Shown here: piece after piece, positions 15,396 to 24,656 of the stretch
How positions within the stretch are numbered: the stretch's first letter is position 1
Layout of the letters: each line of letters begins with the position of its first letter
Assembly: GCA_035559995.1 (NCBI GenBank)
Contig: DATMAM010000040.1
Coordinates: 186,001-250,000, forward strand
Direction of reading: 5' to 3'
Length of the DNA: 64,000 nt
Origin: DATMAM01 sp035559995
Lineage (GTDB): Bacteria; Desulfobacterota; Binatia; UBA9968
Translations under genes and position numbers: made by a program
The notes under the pieces: generated by a model
What the model was told of the DNA's origin: nothing
The model's input: the letters and a program-made list of their open reading frames with translations, nothing else
Databases searched by the model: none

Positions 15396-15758
15396 CTATT
15401 TTTCATCGATGCCCGGCTTTGCTCCGACGGGCACGGCCTCCACGACGATGCCGCCGGGATCACGGTACTTGACGGCTTTGCCGGGTTCGCTCACGACGGC
15501 TCCGCCGTACTTGCCGATCTCCGCGGTACACCGGTCCACGTTTTCGACCTCGATCCCGAAGTGATCGATCGCCGGCCCGGCGTCTTCGGCGCCGCGCGCT
15601 TGATTGAGCGCGATGTGAACCCTGCCGTCGGTAAGGTAGCGCGCCGTCGTTCTCAATCCCGGCACGCGCACCTCCTTGAAGCCGAAGATTTTTGTGTAGA
15701 ATTCGGTCGCCTTGTCGAGATCGTCCACCCTCATCGCCAAATGAACAATGCGCCCCAT
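15396..15758 (-). CDS. VOC/glyoxalase-family protein (first paralog)
   Basis: A 120-residue vicinal-oxygen-chelate protein with two beta-alpha-beta-beta-beta units. The opening is HLAMRVDDLDKATEFYTKIFGF, and the second unit (IDHFGIEVENVDRC to DPGGIVVEAVP) carries the closing Glu. His6, His near residue 86 and Glu near the end are the expected metal ligands. It lies downstream of an amidohydrolase in a leftward cluster whose other end carries a second VOC gene. It is probably a dioxygenase, isomerase or glyoxalase-type enzyme of a degradation pathway; the substrate is unknown. Confidence 0.85.
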   Translation of the reverse strand: MGRIVHLAMRVDDLDKATEFYTKIFGFKEVRVPGLRTTARYLTDGRVHIALNQARGAEDAGPAIDHFGIEVENVDRCTAEIGKYGGAVVSEPGKAVKYRDPGGIVVEAVPVGAKPGIDEK

Positions 15759-15794
15759 GTTGCTTTCCTCCGTGGCTAGCTTTTTTCTCCGCCG

Positions 15795-16982
15795 TTACAG
15801 TCCGAGGCCGTACACCTGATTGACGTTGTCGCGGCAGAGTTTTCGTTTGATCCGATCCCCCGCCCCCTGAAACAGCCGATCGACGATCCGGTGCGAGTAA
15901 GGCCACGTGCAGGCGGCGTGCGGGTAATCGCTCGCCCACATAAAGTTGTCCTCGCCGTAAATCGGCGTCGTCAGCACGGCGGCGCGGTCGTCCATGAACG
16001 TAAACCAGAGATTGCGCCGAAAATATTCGCTGGGCGGCAATTTGAGCCGCATGCTATCGTCTAGAGTGGTGCCATGGGCGGTCTTTTTCGGTCCGTACTG
16101 ATAATCGACCTGTTGCACGATGACCCCCAGCCATCCTGCTTCAAACTCCGTGCAGATAACCTTCAATTTAGGGTGGCGGTCGAACAGGCCGGAGAAGATC
16201 ATGTGCCCGATCACGGTCTTGATTACCGTCTGCCGGGAATGTTGGAAGAAGCCCGGCCATTCGTCGGCGCTGTTCAGCTTTGCGAACCAGCGCCGCGACT
16301 CGCCTCCTTGGAGCTGCCCCGAGTGGATCACGACCAGCATGTCAAGATCTTCGGCCGCGGCCCAGATCGGCTCATACATCGGGTCGTAATAGGCGCCGTC
16401 CTTGATGCCGGGCGGTATTTGCACTCCCTTGAAGCCTAGCTGCGCGTATTCCTGCATATCGAGAACCGCCTTTTCTATGTCCAGGATAGAAAGCAGCGGA
16501 ATGCCGATCAGCCGCTTGGGGTCGTAGGTGCAAAAATCGTGAAGCCAGAAATTGTAAGAGCGAAAGCAGCTGCGCTGGAAGGCCGCGTCTTTGAGCACGT
16601 AAAAGATCCGCGCCCAACTGGAAAAAAGAACCTCCGCCTCGACGCCGTCGCGCTCCTGCTCCTTGATTCGCGCCGCGGGGTCCCACGATCCGGGATGATC
16701 CTCGTAGCGGAACGTTTCGCGAAAGCGCGCTATCGTTTCGTCATCGACCTGGTCGACGTCCATGCCGGATACCCCTTCCGGCTTCGCCACCAAGAAGCCA
16801 ACGGAGGGATTGCAGCAGGGCGACGGCTTGAGGCCGTCGGCCACGAGCCAGAGCCCCTTCCGATCCGGGAGATTGTCTACGACCCGCGGCGCTCGCTCGC
16901 CGTATTCTTTCTGCACCCTCTCCCAAGCCGCCGGAGGGTCGTTCAAGTGGCCGTCGGCCGAAATCAGTTTAAAATCCGCCAT
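15795..16982 (-). CDS. Amidohydrolase family (PF04909-type) enzyme
   Basis: A 395-residue metal-dependent TIM-barrel hydrolase or decarboxylase. It starts with ISADGH, the SADxH metal-binding strand-1 motif. VVIHSG near the middle gives another His, and the late WASDYPHAACTWPYS gives the catalytic Asp. This pattern is that of the aminocarboxymuconate-semialdehyde decarboxylase-like amidohydrolases common in aromatic or xenobiotic degradation clusters. Neighbours are a VOC protein (36 bases downstream) and a solute-binding protein (35 bases upstream), which suggests uptake and breakdown of an organic substrate. Confidence 0.88.
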   Translation of the reverse strand: MADFKLISADGHLNDPPAAWERVQKEYGERAPRVVDNLPDRKGLWLVADGLKPSPCCNPSVGFLVAKPEGVSGMDVDQVDDETIARFRETFRYEDHPGSWDPAARIKEQERDGVEAEVLFSSWARIFYVLKDAAFQRSCFRSYNFWLHDFCTYDPKRLIGIPLLSILDIEKAVLDMQEYAQLGFKGVQIPPGIKDGAYYDPMYEPIWAAAEDLDMLVVIHSGQLQGGESRRWFAKLNSADEWPGFFQHSRQTVIKTVIGHMIFSGLFDRHPKLKVICTEFEAGWLGVIVQQVDYQYGPKKTAHGTTLDDSMRLKLPPSEYFRRNLWFTFMDDRAAVLTTPIYGEDNFMWASDYPHAACTWPYSHRIVDRLFQGAGDRIKRKLCRDNVNQVYGLGL

Positions 16983-17017
16983 CGGTCCTCCCCTTCGTCG
17001 AATTTGTTCCCTCGGCC

Positions 17018-18154
17018 TCAGCGCCTCTCCGCCACCGGGAAGCCGTACGCTTCAACGATTCTCTTGACCCACCGATCGAGGTTTTTCTGCAAATCCCAAC
17101 TCAGGAACGAAAGCGTTCTTCCGCGGATCAGCTTGTGCTGCATGGAATCGGCGACATAGACCGAGCCGTCCGCCGGCCCGTACTTGTCGAGAATTTCCTG
17201 ACCCTGAGGCGAAACCTGAAATTCCAACCACAGCAGTGCCGCGTGCGCGTGCGGGGCGGTGCCGAGAACCCCGTCGGCGCTGCCGAACCGGACCGGCACG
17301 GGATCGAGGAGCTGAAACTCGAGGCTTTGGCTCGGGTCTTTAGCCTTTGCCTCGATCACGCTCGAGAGATTCAAGCCCATGAAGATCGCGTACTCTCCCA
17401 GCGCCATATTCGACAGCGTTCGGCTTCCCCTCACCCAGATCGGCTTCTGCTCGCTTATCTTGCGCGCGAACTCAACCGTCTTCTCCAATCCCCACGCGGG
17501 CACGAGGTTGGCGACCGAAAGCGGCCGCACATCCACGACGACTTTTCTTCCCTGGAATTCGGGTTTAAGAAATCCCTCCCACGTGGTCGGCACTTTGTCC
17601 GGCGAAATGAGCTTTTTGTTGTAGGCGGCAACGGCGACCTGCGTGCCTTTCGAGACGATCGTGCGGTGGTTGGGATCGATAATCTGGGTCGGGATATTGA
17701 GGATCCCGTGCTCGGCCATTCCAAGAATGTCAAACTTTCTGAGATAGGGCGGGTATTCGTTGTAAACCTGGTTGGAGATGTGAACCGTGTCCCACCGCTT
17801 TACCCGCCCTGATTTCATCTCGAGAATAAACCGTTGGTACTCGTCAGTCCCCTGGATCGTCTCCGCGTAGACTTCCTTGATGAAAGGATATTTTCTCCGG
17901 AAGCCGTCGATCATCGCCTTTTTCGCGTCCGCCTCCAAAAAGGTGAGCGCCTCGAGCCTTCCTTCCTCCTTTGCCTTCGCCAGGATCTCCTCCTTGGCGG
18001 CGATGAACACGTAACCTTTGGCCTCAGCCTCGGCTTTCGCCTTCAAAACCGCCGGACGGACCGAAGCCGCAAAGCCAAGGGAAGTCGTCAGGCCCAGCAC
18101 GACCACGATCGCCGCCACAGTCATGTCGGCAGAGATGAGCTTGAATTCAGGCAT
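17018..18154 (-). CDS. Extracellular solute-binding protein (ABC type) with odd N-terminus
   Basis: A 378-residue type 2 periplasmic binding protein, similar to iron(III)/putrescine-type receptors: EGRLEALTFLEADAKKAMIDGF, then VAAYNKKLISPDKVPTTWEGFL and ALLWLEFQVSPQGQEILDKYG. A signal helix (MTVAAIVVVLGLTTSLGFAAS) starts at residue 11. The first 10 residues (MPEFKLISAD) do not belong to a signal peptide and mirror the N-terminus of the neighbouring amidohydrolase. The true start may be the ATG at residue 11 (18124). No permease or ATPase gene is nearby. Confidence 0.8.
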   Translation of the reverse strand: MPEFKLISADMTVAAIVVVLGLTTSLGFAASVRPAVLKAKAEAEAKGYVFIAAKEEILAKAKEEGRLEALTFLEADAKKAMIDGFRRKYPFIKEVYAETIQGTDEYQRFILEMKSGRVKRWDTVHISNQVYNEYPPYLRKFDILGMAEHGILNIPTQIIDPNHRTIVSKGTQVAVAAYNKKLISPDKVPTTWEGFLKPEFQGRKVVVDVRPLSVANLVPAWGLEKTVEFARKISEQKPIWVRGSRTLSNMALGEYAIFMGLNLSSVIEAKAKDPSQSLEFQLLDPVPVRFGSADGVLGTAPHAHAALLWLEFQVSPQGQEILDKYGPADGSVYVADSMQHKLIRGRTLSFLSWDLQKNLDRWVKRIVEAYGFPVAERR

Positions 18155-18191
18155 CGATTTCTCCTTGAAATCGTCGCGCGCCCGCGAAGCT

Positions 18192-18587
18192 TTATGCCGA
18201 TCTCTCCGCGCCCTTTTCGTACCTTCCCAGCGGCACGATCTCGGCGATCGCCCCTCCCGGCGCGCGGAACTTGACGGGCGGCTTTGTCGGATCGCTCAGG
18301 ATCTCGCAGCCGAACTCCCTCACCTTCGCGACGTACTCGGCCATGTCCTCCACCTCGATCGCGAAGTGATGAATGCAGGGTCCCTGGCCCGCGGCCTGCG
18401 CCATCGCGGCATCCTCGCTGTCGTATTTGAGAAACGTCAAGTCGATCGCGCCGTCGCTCACCATCCGCCGCGAGCGATCTTCCGAGCGCGACTTCCCGAC
18501 GGGGGCCAGACCGAAGATCTTCTCGTAAAAATCGGCTGCCCTGTCGAGGTCTTCGACCTTGATTGCGATATGGGCGATGCGTGCCAT
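18192..18587 (-). CDS. VOC/glyoxalase-family protein (second paralog)
   Basis: A 131-residue VOC protein related to the one at 15396-15758 (HIAIKVEDLDRAADFYEKIFGL at the start; HHFAIEVEDMAEYVAKV and RAPGGAIAEIVPLG in the second half). Metal ligands are expected at His6, at the His of IHHFAIEVED and at the Glu of AEIVP. It leads the leftward cluster with the solute-binding protein and amidohydrolase. An AGGGAAGGAGAAA site precedes the ATG. The substrate is unknown, and the enzyme class is assigned only at fold level. Confidence 0.85.
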   Translation of the reverse strand: MARIAHIAIKVEDLDRAADFYEKIFGLAPVGKSRSEDRSRRMVSDGAIDLTFLKYDSEDAAMAQAAGQGPCIHHFAIEVEDMAEYVAKVREFGCEILSDPTKPPVKFRAPGGAIAEIVPLGRYEKGAERSA

Positions 18588-18691
18588 TGCTTTTTCTCCT
18601 TCCCTGGGGTGTGGGATCGTTTAGCCGGCATCCTACTACACTTTGCGCAAGACATATACCGCCCGGGGCGTGTCAAGAATTTTCAAAGGGA

Positions 18692-20383
18692 TCACAGCGC
18701 GCCGTCTCCCTCGCGAGAAACACGCGCCTTCGCCGCGACCTCCGTTCGCCTCGTCACCGGCCGAAGCACGGCGGCGATCGCGTCATCCAACTCCGCGATC
18801 GCGAGAATTCGGCAGCCGAAGTAAAAAACCAGCGCCGCCGCGGCCATGCCGCCCGCCACCTGAACGAGATAGCGCGCCGTCCCTTCGACCGCGACTCGAG
18901 ATCCCAACTCCGCGCTCACGAGCCAGACGGCCGCGGCCATCGCGCCCGAGACCAGGCATACCCTCAAGAAGCCGGACGCGAGCTTTCTTCCTTCGAGCCC
19001 GCCAAGGCGCCGGCGCATCAAGAGCGTCAGCAGCACCCAATTGACGAGCGCGACGGTCGAGGTCGAAAGCGCCAGGCCGACGTGCCCGAGGGGACCCACC
19101 AGCAGGCTGTTCATGAGGTAGTTGACCACGATGGAGCCGAGGCTGATCGCCATCGGCGTGCGCGCGTCGTCGAGCGCGTAAAACGCCGGCGCGAGCACTT
19201 TGACGGCCGCGTACCCGGCCAGGCCGATCGAGTACGCCGCCAGAGCGTTTGCGGTCTGGGCCGTGTCGGCGGCAGTGAATCTCCCGTGCTCGAGAATGAG
19301 CCCGACGATCGGCCCGCCGAGGACCGACAGCCCCGCGGCGGACGGAATGCACAGGAGAAACACCAGGCTCAGCGCGTGCGCCAGCGTCTGGCGAAACTCG
19401 GCCATGTTTTTCCGCGCGACGCTGCCCGACAGAGCCGGCAGGCTGACCGTGGCGATGGCGACGCCGAACACGCCGATCGGCAGCTGCATGAAACGAAAGG
19501 CGTAAAACAGCCACGACATCGGGCCGTTCGCGACCGTGCCCGTCGCGGGATCGGGAATCGCCGAGGCAAAGTTACTGTTGATGAACACGTTCACCTGCAC
19601 GGCCGCCGTGCCGATGATCGCCGGACCCATCAGCCGCAAAATCTGGCGCACCCCCGGATCGCGAAAACTGATCATCGGCCGGTAGCCAAAGCCCGTGCGG
19701 CGCAAACTCGGCCACTGAACGGCAAATTGCAGAAACCCGCCGATCAACGTTCCGTAAGCCATCCCTTCGATCGGACTGACGCCGGCCCACGGCCCCAGGA
19801 CGAATCCGAGAAGCACGCCCCCCGCAATCGAGCCGACGTTGAAAAAAGACGGCGCCAGCGCGGGAATGCCGAAACGGTGCTGCGCGTTCAGTATCCCCAT
19901 CGCCTGGGCCGCGAGCGCGACCAAAAGCAAAAACGGCATCATGATGCGCGTGAGCGCGATCGTCAGCTCCGCTTTCCCCGGAACCTCGAAAAACCCCGGG
20001 GCGAGCAGCCGGACCACGGCGGGAGCCGCAAGCCACCCCGCGACGCAGATCGATCCGACCACCAAGATCATCGCCGTGGCGACACGGTTGGAAAGGCGCG
20101 CGGCTTCCTCGCGCCCCTTTGTCGCCAGCACCTGAGCGAACGTCGGCACGAACGCCGCCGAGAGCGCCCCCTCGGCGAAAAGATCGCGCAGCAGGTTGGG
20201 AATGCGAAACGCGGTGACAAAGGCATCGTTGTGAAACCCGGCGCCGAAGAGCGCCGCAAAGACCTGATCGCGCACAAGCCCGAGCACCCGGCTGGCCATC
20301 ACGCCGATGCTGACGACGCCCGCGCGCTCGGCCAGCGCTTTGGGCTTGCGGCGCGGCGAGCTTTGTTCTCCTGACGATGTCAT
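18692..20383 (-). CDS. murJ: Lipid II flippase MurJ
   Basis: A protein of about 563 residues with 14 predicted membrane helices, of the MurJ/MviN branch of the MOP superfamily, which flips lipid-linked peptidoglycan precursor across the inner membrane. Signature segments are SRVLGLVRDQVFAALFGAG near the start (conserved Arg), NLLRDLFAEGALSAAFVP and, in the middle, FRFMQLPIGVFGVAIATVSLP. An upstream in-frame ATG at 20446 adds 21 non-conserved residues; neither start has a clear ribosome site. The next gene downstream is on the same strand but far away, so it is probably its own transcription unit. Confidence 0.92.
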   Translation of the reverse strand: MTSSGEQSSPRRKPKALAERAGVVSIGVMASRVLGLVRDQVFAALFGAGFHNDAFVTAFRIPNLLRDLFAEGALSAAFVPTFAQVLATKGREEAARLSNRVATAMILVVGSICVAGWLAAPAVVRLLAPGFFEVPGKAELTIALTRIMMPFLLLVALAAQAMGILNAQHRFGIPALAPSFFNVGSIAGGVLLGFVLGPWAGVSPIEGMAYGTLIGGFLQFAVQWPSLRRTGFGYRPMISFRDPGVRQILRLMGPAIIGTAAVQVNVFINSNFASAIPDPATGTVANGPMSWLFYAFRFMQLPIGVFGVAIATVSLPALSGSVARKNMAEFRQTLAHALSLVFLLCIPSAAGLSVLGGPIVGLILEHGRFTAADTAQTANALAAYSIGLAGYAAVKVLAPAFYALDDARTPMAISLGSIVVNYLMNSLLVGPLGHVGLALSTSTVALVNWVLLTLLMRRRLGGLEGRKLASGFLRVCLVSGAMAAAVWLVSAELGSRVAVEGTARYLVQVAGGMAAAALVFYFGCRILAIAELDDAIAAVLRPVTRRTEVAAKARVSREGDGAL

Positions 20384-20706
20384 CGTTGACGCGCGCGAGC
20401 CGATGCAACAGGTCGCGCGGCCGGCTGGAGATTTCTCCCCGGCCATTCATAGCACGGCGCGCGGGCGGCTTTCATCTCGTTCGCAGGCCGCCCGGCCGTC
20501 TGCGCCACAGGAAACAATATCGACGCGATCGTGGAGGCTAAAAGAGGCGGATCAAGGCCCGGAATTCGCCCGCGCGCGATCCGATCGAGGAGAGCACCCC
20601 GGCGCCGTGCGCAGGCTTGTTGACGGAAATTTCACGCTCGGCCCGCAGCGGGCCCGCTCCGCAGCTCACAAGCGCCGCAAGCGCCGGTCGGATTCGTGCG
20701 ACCGCC

Positions 20707-20919
20707 CTACGATTTCGCGATCAAGATGTGCGGCGCCAAAACGGCGCCCGCGGCGCGCTCGGTCTTCGAGCCGACCGAGTTACCGCAGCCTTGGCAGAGA
20801 TAGTCGTACAGCTCGCCGTCGGGAAGCACCAGCAGCAGCCGCTCGCGCACCGGCATCGCGCGCTTGCACGTGTTGCAGTAAAGCAGGCTGGCGTTGAACT
20901 GATCGAAGCTTTTCGCCAT
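20707..20919 (-). CDS. Small four-cysteine zinc-ribbon protein
   Basis: A 70-residue cytoplasmic protein with two Cys pairs, CNTCKRAMPV and CQGCGN, spaced as in a zinc ribbon, and a hydrophobic central strand (RLLLVLPDGELYDYLC). The function is unknown. It starts 18 bases after the EF-G-like gene stop, so it is probably cotranscribed with it. Similar small proteins with this four-Cys layout occur in deltaproteobacteria; that statement is from memory. Confidence 0.65.
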   Translation of the reverse strand: MAKSFDQFNASLLYCNTCKRAMPVRERLLLVLPDGELYDYLCQGCGNSVGSKTERAAGAVLAPHILIAKS

Positions 20920-20936
20920 CGGTTGGGCGCTCGCCG

Positions 20937-23021
20937 CTACTTCTCATCCGCCGCTTCCGGCTTTTTTGCTTCCTTGATGATCTTTTCCGCCAGATGCGCC
21001 GGCACCTCCTCGTAGTGCGAGAACTCCATCGTAAACTCACCGCGGCCGCTTGTCATCGAGCGCAAATCGGGGGCGTACTTGAGAATCTCGGCCATCGGCA
21101 CCAGCGCCTTGATGATCTGATTGTGCCCTTTGCTGTCGACGCCGGAAACCTTTCCCCGCCGGCTGTTGAGGTCGCCGATCACGTCGCCCACGCACTCCTC
21201 GGGAACCGTCACTTCCATCGACATGATCGGCTCGAGGATCACCGGTTTCGCTTTTTCGATCGCGTTCTTGAAACCCATCGAGCCGGCGATCTTGAACGCC
21301 ATATCCGACGAATCGACCTCGTGATAAGAGCCGTCGTAAAGCGTCACGCGCACGTCGACGATGGGATGCCCCGAGAGATAACCCGCCGCCATCGCCTCGC
21401 GCACGCCTTTTTCCACCGCGGGAATGTAATTTTTGGGAATGGCGCCGCCGACGATCTTGTCCACGAACTCGAACCCCTTGCCGCGCGGCAGCGGCTCGAT
21501 CTTCAGCCACGTATCGCCGTACTGGCCTCTGCCGCCCGACTGCCGCTTGTATTTGCCCTGAGCGCTGGCCGCGGCTTTGATCGTCTCCTTGTACGGCACC
21601 TTGGGCGCCTTGAGGTCGACTTCACAGCCGTACTTGCGCTTGAGCCGATCGACGATGACCTCGATGTGGAGCTGACCCATCCCGGACAGAATAAATTCCC
21701 GCGTCTGCGGGTCGCGGTGGGTTTCCACCGTCGGATCCTCTTCCGCGGTGCGCTGGAGCGCTTGCGCAACCTTGTCCTCGTCGGCCCTCGTCTTGGGCTC
21801 CAAAGCGAACGAGATCAGCGGCGAAAATTGCGCCAGTCCCTCGAATTGAATCGGCGCTCTCTCGTCGCACAACGTGTCGCCCGAAGAGACATCCTTGAGC
21901 TTCGCCGCGGCGACGATCTCGCCCGCCGCGGCCTCTTTCACCAGCTCCTGCTTTTTGCCTTCCAGGCGAAACATCTGGCCGATTTTTTCCCGCGCCTGTT
22001 TGTTGGGGTTGTAGACCGTCTGATCGGTCGCGATCTTGCCGGAAAAAACCCGCAAGACCGAGAGCTTTCCGGCAAAGGGATCGATCAGCGTCTTGAAGAC
22101 GTACGCGGCGAGCGGGCCGTTGGCATCCGGCGCGCGACTTTCCGTCTCCCCCGTCACGGGATTTTTCCCCTCGACCTCGCCCTCTTCCAGCGGCGACGGG
22201 AGGTAGTCGACAATCGCGTCCAGGAGCGGCGCCACGCCGATCAGCCGCGTCGGCGCGCCGAACAGAATCGGAAACAGGCGCGCCTCGAGAACCGCCTTCT
22301 TGATCGCCGCTTTGAGCTCCCCCGTCGAAAGCTCCTCGCCGGCGAGATACTTTTCGAGCAACTCGTCGTCGGTCTCCGCGACGCTCTCGATCAGCTCGAC
22401 GCGCATCTGTTGCGCCGCGCCCTTCAGATCCTCGGGCACATCGACGGTGGAAAACTTTCCCGCCTCGTCCTCGTACAGCTGCGCCTTCATCGTCACGAGA
22501 TCGACCACGCCCTTGAAGTTTTCCTCGCTCCCGACCGGCATCTGCAAATAGACGCCGCGCGCCTCGAGCCCGCGGAGAATGCTGTCGACGCCTTCTTTGA
22601 AATTTTCCTTCTCGCGGTCCATCTTGGTCACAAACAGAAGCCGGCTCAGCTTTCGCCGATGGGCGCGCTCCCAGAGCCGCTCCGACTCGACCCTCAGACC
22701 GACGGAAGGGTTGATGACGAACACGGCGCCTCCGAAAGCGCGCATGCAGTTGATCGTGTCGGCGAGAAACGGCGCGTAGCCGGGAGTGTCGAGGAGCGTC
22801 AAGACGGATTTTTTCCACGGCAGGGTGTGAAAAGCCGTCGAGATCGAGATCCGCCGCTTGATCTCTTCCGGCTCGAAGTCGAAGGTGGTCGTGCCGTCGT
22901 CGACGCGGCCGAGCCGCTGCGTGACCCCTGCGGCAAAGAGCATGGCTTCCCCGAGAGAAGTCTTGCCGGAGCCTCCCTGGCCGAGTATTCCAACGTTGCG
23001 CGCCCTATCGACGTCCACCAT
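20937..23021 (-). CDS. Elongation factor G-like translational GTPase (EF-G2 type)
   Basis: A 694-residue five-domain GTPase. G1 is GQGGSGKT at residues 14-21, G3 is DTPG at 78-81, and G4 is TKMD at 132-135 in place of the usual NKxD. Domains II-V are present, including the domain IV segment SGGRGQYGDTWLKIEPL and the C-terminal EF-G fold PEECVGDVIGDLNSRRGKVSG. The G1 sequence with Gly-Ser and the TKMD motif mark the second EF-G paralog (EF-G2/FusA2), not canonical FusA. It could help translation or ribosome recycling under special conditions. No str-operon ribosomal proteins are nearby. Confidence 0.9.
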   Translation of the reverse strand: MVDVDRARNVGILGQGGSGKTSLGEAMLFAAGVTQRLGRVDDGTTTFDFEPEEIKRRISISTAFHTLPWKKSVLTLLDTPGYAPFLADTINCMRAFGGAVFVINPSVGLRVESERLWERAHRRKLSRLLFVTKMDREKENFKEGVDSILRGLEARGVYLQMPVGSEENFKGVVDLVTMKAQLYEDEAGKFSTVDVPEDLKGAAQQMRVELIESVAETDDELLEKYLAGEELSTGELKAAIKKAVLEARLFPILFGAPTRLIGVAPLLDAIVDYLPSPLEEGEVEGKNPVTGETESRAPDANGPLAAYVFKTLIDPFAGKLSVLRVFSGKIATDQTVYNPNKQAREKIGQMFRLEGKKQELVKEAAAGEIVAAAKLKDVSSGDTLCDERAPIQFEGLAQFSPLISFALEPKTRADEDKVAQALQRTAEEDPTVETHRDPQTREFILSGMGQLHIEVIVDRLKRKYGCEVDLKAPKVPYKETIKAAASAQGKYKRQSGGRGQYGDTWLKIEPLPRGKGFEFVDKIVGGAIPKNYIPAVEKGVREAMAAGYLSGHPIVDVRVTLYDGSYHEVDSSDMAFKIAGSMGFKNAIEKAKPVILEPIMSMEVTVPEECVGDVIGDLNSRRGKVSGVDSKGHNQIIKALVPMAEILKYAPDLRSMTSGRGEFTMEFSHYEEVPAHLAEKIIKEAKKPEAADEK

Positions 23022-23035
23022 GGTGCGTTTGCCCC

Positions 23036-23833
23036 CTATCCTTCGCGTGCCTTTCTCTTGAGCTCCGAAGCCGTGTTTCTCTCGTGAATAATCCTGAGCC
23101 CCTCCAACGTCAAGAACTCATCGACCTCTTCGATCGTCGAGGACGCCTGCGCGATCAGCGGCGCCAGCCCTCCGGTCGCGATGACGCGCGGCCGCGCGCG
23201 CCTTTCTTTCTGGATCTCGCGCACGATGCCGTCGACCAGTCCGACATAGCCGTAAAAAATTCCCGCCTGCATCGACTGCACGGTGCTTTTACCCACCACC
23301 TCCTTCGGCTTGACGATTTCCACCCGCGGCAGCTTGGAGGCGCGCTGAAAAAGCGCCTCGAGCGAAATCATGAGGCCGGGCGCGATGCACCCGCCGAGGT
23401 ATTCGCCTTTTTCGGAAACAAAGTCGAACGTCGTCGCGGTGCCGAAATCGACGACGATGCACGACTGGTGATACTTTTCGTAGGCCGCCACGCCGTTGCA
23501 GATCCGATCCGTGCCGACGTCTTTGGGGCTGTCGTAGAGCACGGGCATGCCCGTCTTGACGCCGGGGCCGATGGTGAGCGGCGTCACGCCGAAAAATTTT
23601 TCTCCCAGCTCTTGCATGACGCTCACCATCGGCGGCACGACCGACGAAACGACGATCGCGTCCACCTCGCTGCGGCGAATCGCGCTCACCTCCGCAAGCT
23701 GGGTGAGCAGAACGCCGTACTCATCGGCGGTGCGCTCGGGCTGCGTGAGCAGGCGCCAGTGGGTCTTGAGCCTTTTGCCCTCGAAAAGGCCGAGCACGAT
23801 GTTGGTGTTGCCGACGTCGATCGCTAGGAGCAT
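23036..23833 (-). CDS. coaX: Type III pantothenate kinase
   Basis: A 265-residue ASKHA-fold enzyme that phosphorylates pantothenate, the first step of coenzyme A synthesis. It shows the phosphate-1 motif DVGNTN at residues 6-11, the substrate motif GTDR at 107-110 and the DFGTATTFD motif at 129-137. It overlaps birA by 10 bases and forms part of a leftward birA-coaX unit with the EF-G-like gene close behind, an arrangement familiar in deltaproteobacteria. Confidence 0.95.
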   Translation of the reverse strand: MLLAIDVGNTNIVLGLFEGKRLKTHWRLLTQPERTADEYGVLLTQLAEVSAIRRSEVDAIVVSSVVPPMVSVMQELGEKFFGVTPLTIGPGVKTGMPVLYDSPKDVGTDRICNGVAAYEKYHQSCIVVDFGTATTFDFVSEKGEYLGGCIAPGLMISLEALFQRASKLPRVEIVKPKEVVGKSTVQSMQAGIFYGYVGLVDGIVREIQKERRARPRVIATGGLAPLIAQASSTIEEVDEFLTLEGLRIIHERNTASELKRKAREG

Positions 23834-24642
23834 CGGTCCGCACTCGCGGGGAAAACGTCGCCGGCGAGCACTCGTCGGAGCGTACCGCTTCGCTCGCGCA
23901 CGAGCAAAGCGCCGTCGGCGTCGATACCGGCGGCGACGCCGCGCAGGACCTCGTCCGTCATCCGCACCTCGACGCGCCGGTCTTTGAGCGCGAAGTAGCG
24001 CTCCCAGCGCGCCGCCATCTCACCGAAGCCTCTTTGAGTAAGTTCCTTGTAGCAACGGTCAAGCCCCTGAATCAATAGCGCCGCGAGCTTGTTCCGATCC
24101 CAGGGGACGCCGCTCAGCTCGCGCAGCGAGGTGGCGCGCGCGCGCAGCGGCTCCGGCAAAGCGCCGGGCGTCAGGTTCACGTTGATGCCGATTCCCAGGA
24201 TCGCGAATTTGATCCTGTCCGCGGCGCACGCGGACTCGGTCAAAATTCCGGCGAGCTTCTTCCCGCGGACCACAATATCGTTCGGCCATTTGATTTCGGG
24301 CGCGTCGCCGAGAAGCGGATGCAACGTCTCCGCCAGAGCGACCGCGGCCATGAGCGTGATCTGCGGCGCGCGGCCGGCCGGAAACGGGGGCCTCAAGAGA
24401 ACCGAGAAATAGAGGTTCGCGTGGGGCGGCGAGAACCACGTTCTTCCCAGCCGGCCCCTTCCCTGGGTCTGCTCTTCGGCCAGAACGACGACCCCTTCGG
24501 GGCCTTCTTCTTCCGCCAGCCGCCGCGCGTAGAGGTTCGTCGAATCGACCCGCTCCAGGCAGCGAATGACCCTTCCGAGAGTGCCGGCCGCAACGCCCGC
24601 GCGAATCGCCGCTTCCGAGAGGATGTCCAGGTCCGCAGGCAC
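23824..24642 (-). CDS. birA: Biotin--[acetyl-CoA-carboxylase] ligase, monofunctional
   Basis: A 272-residue biotin protein ligase that attaches biotin to carboxyl carrier proteins through biotinyl-AMP. The biotin/ATP loop GRGRLGR is at residues 61-67, KWPND at 118-122, and GKKLAGIL at 127-134. The C-terminal SH3-like domain (RRVEVRMTDEVLRGVAAGIDADGAL) is present. The N-terminal winged-helix domain of E. coli BirA is missing, so it should not repress a biotin operon. It lies between nadC (14 bases upstream) and coaX (overlapping). Confidence 0.94.
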   Translation of the reverse strand: MPADLDILSEAAIRAGVAAGTLGRVIRCLERVDSTNLYARRLAEEEGPEGVVVLAEEQTQGRGRLGRTWFSPPHANLYFSVLLRPPFPAGRAPQITLMAAVALAETLHPLLGDAPEIKWPNDIVVRGKKLAGILTESACAADRIKFAILGIGINVNLTPGALPEPLRARATSLRELSGVPWDRNKLAALLIQGLDRCYKELTQRGFGEMAARWERYFALKDRRVEVRMTDEVLRGVAAGIDADGALLVRERSGTLRRVLAGDVFPASADRCS

Positions 24643-24656
24643 GGGTTACGCGCCGA

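Noticed and set aside
18563..20374. Plus-strand frame of 603 codons opposite murJ
   Set aside because: Arg/Gln/His-rich antisense text of a clear membrane-protein gene.
20994..23087. Plus-strand frame of 697 codons opposite the EF-G-like gene
   Set aside because: Antisense shadow of a well-defined GTPase gene; no motif.
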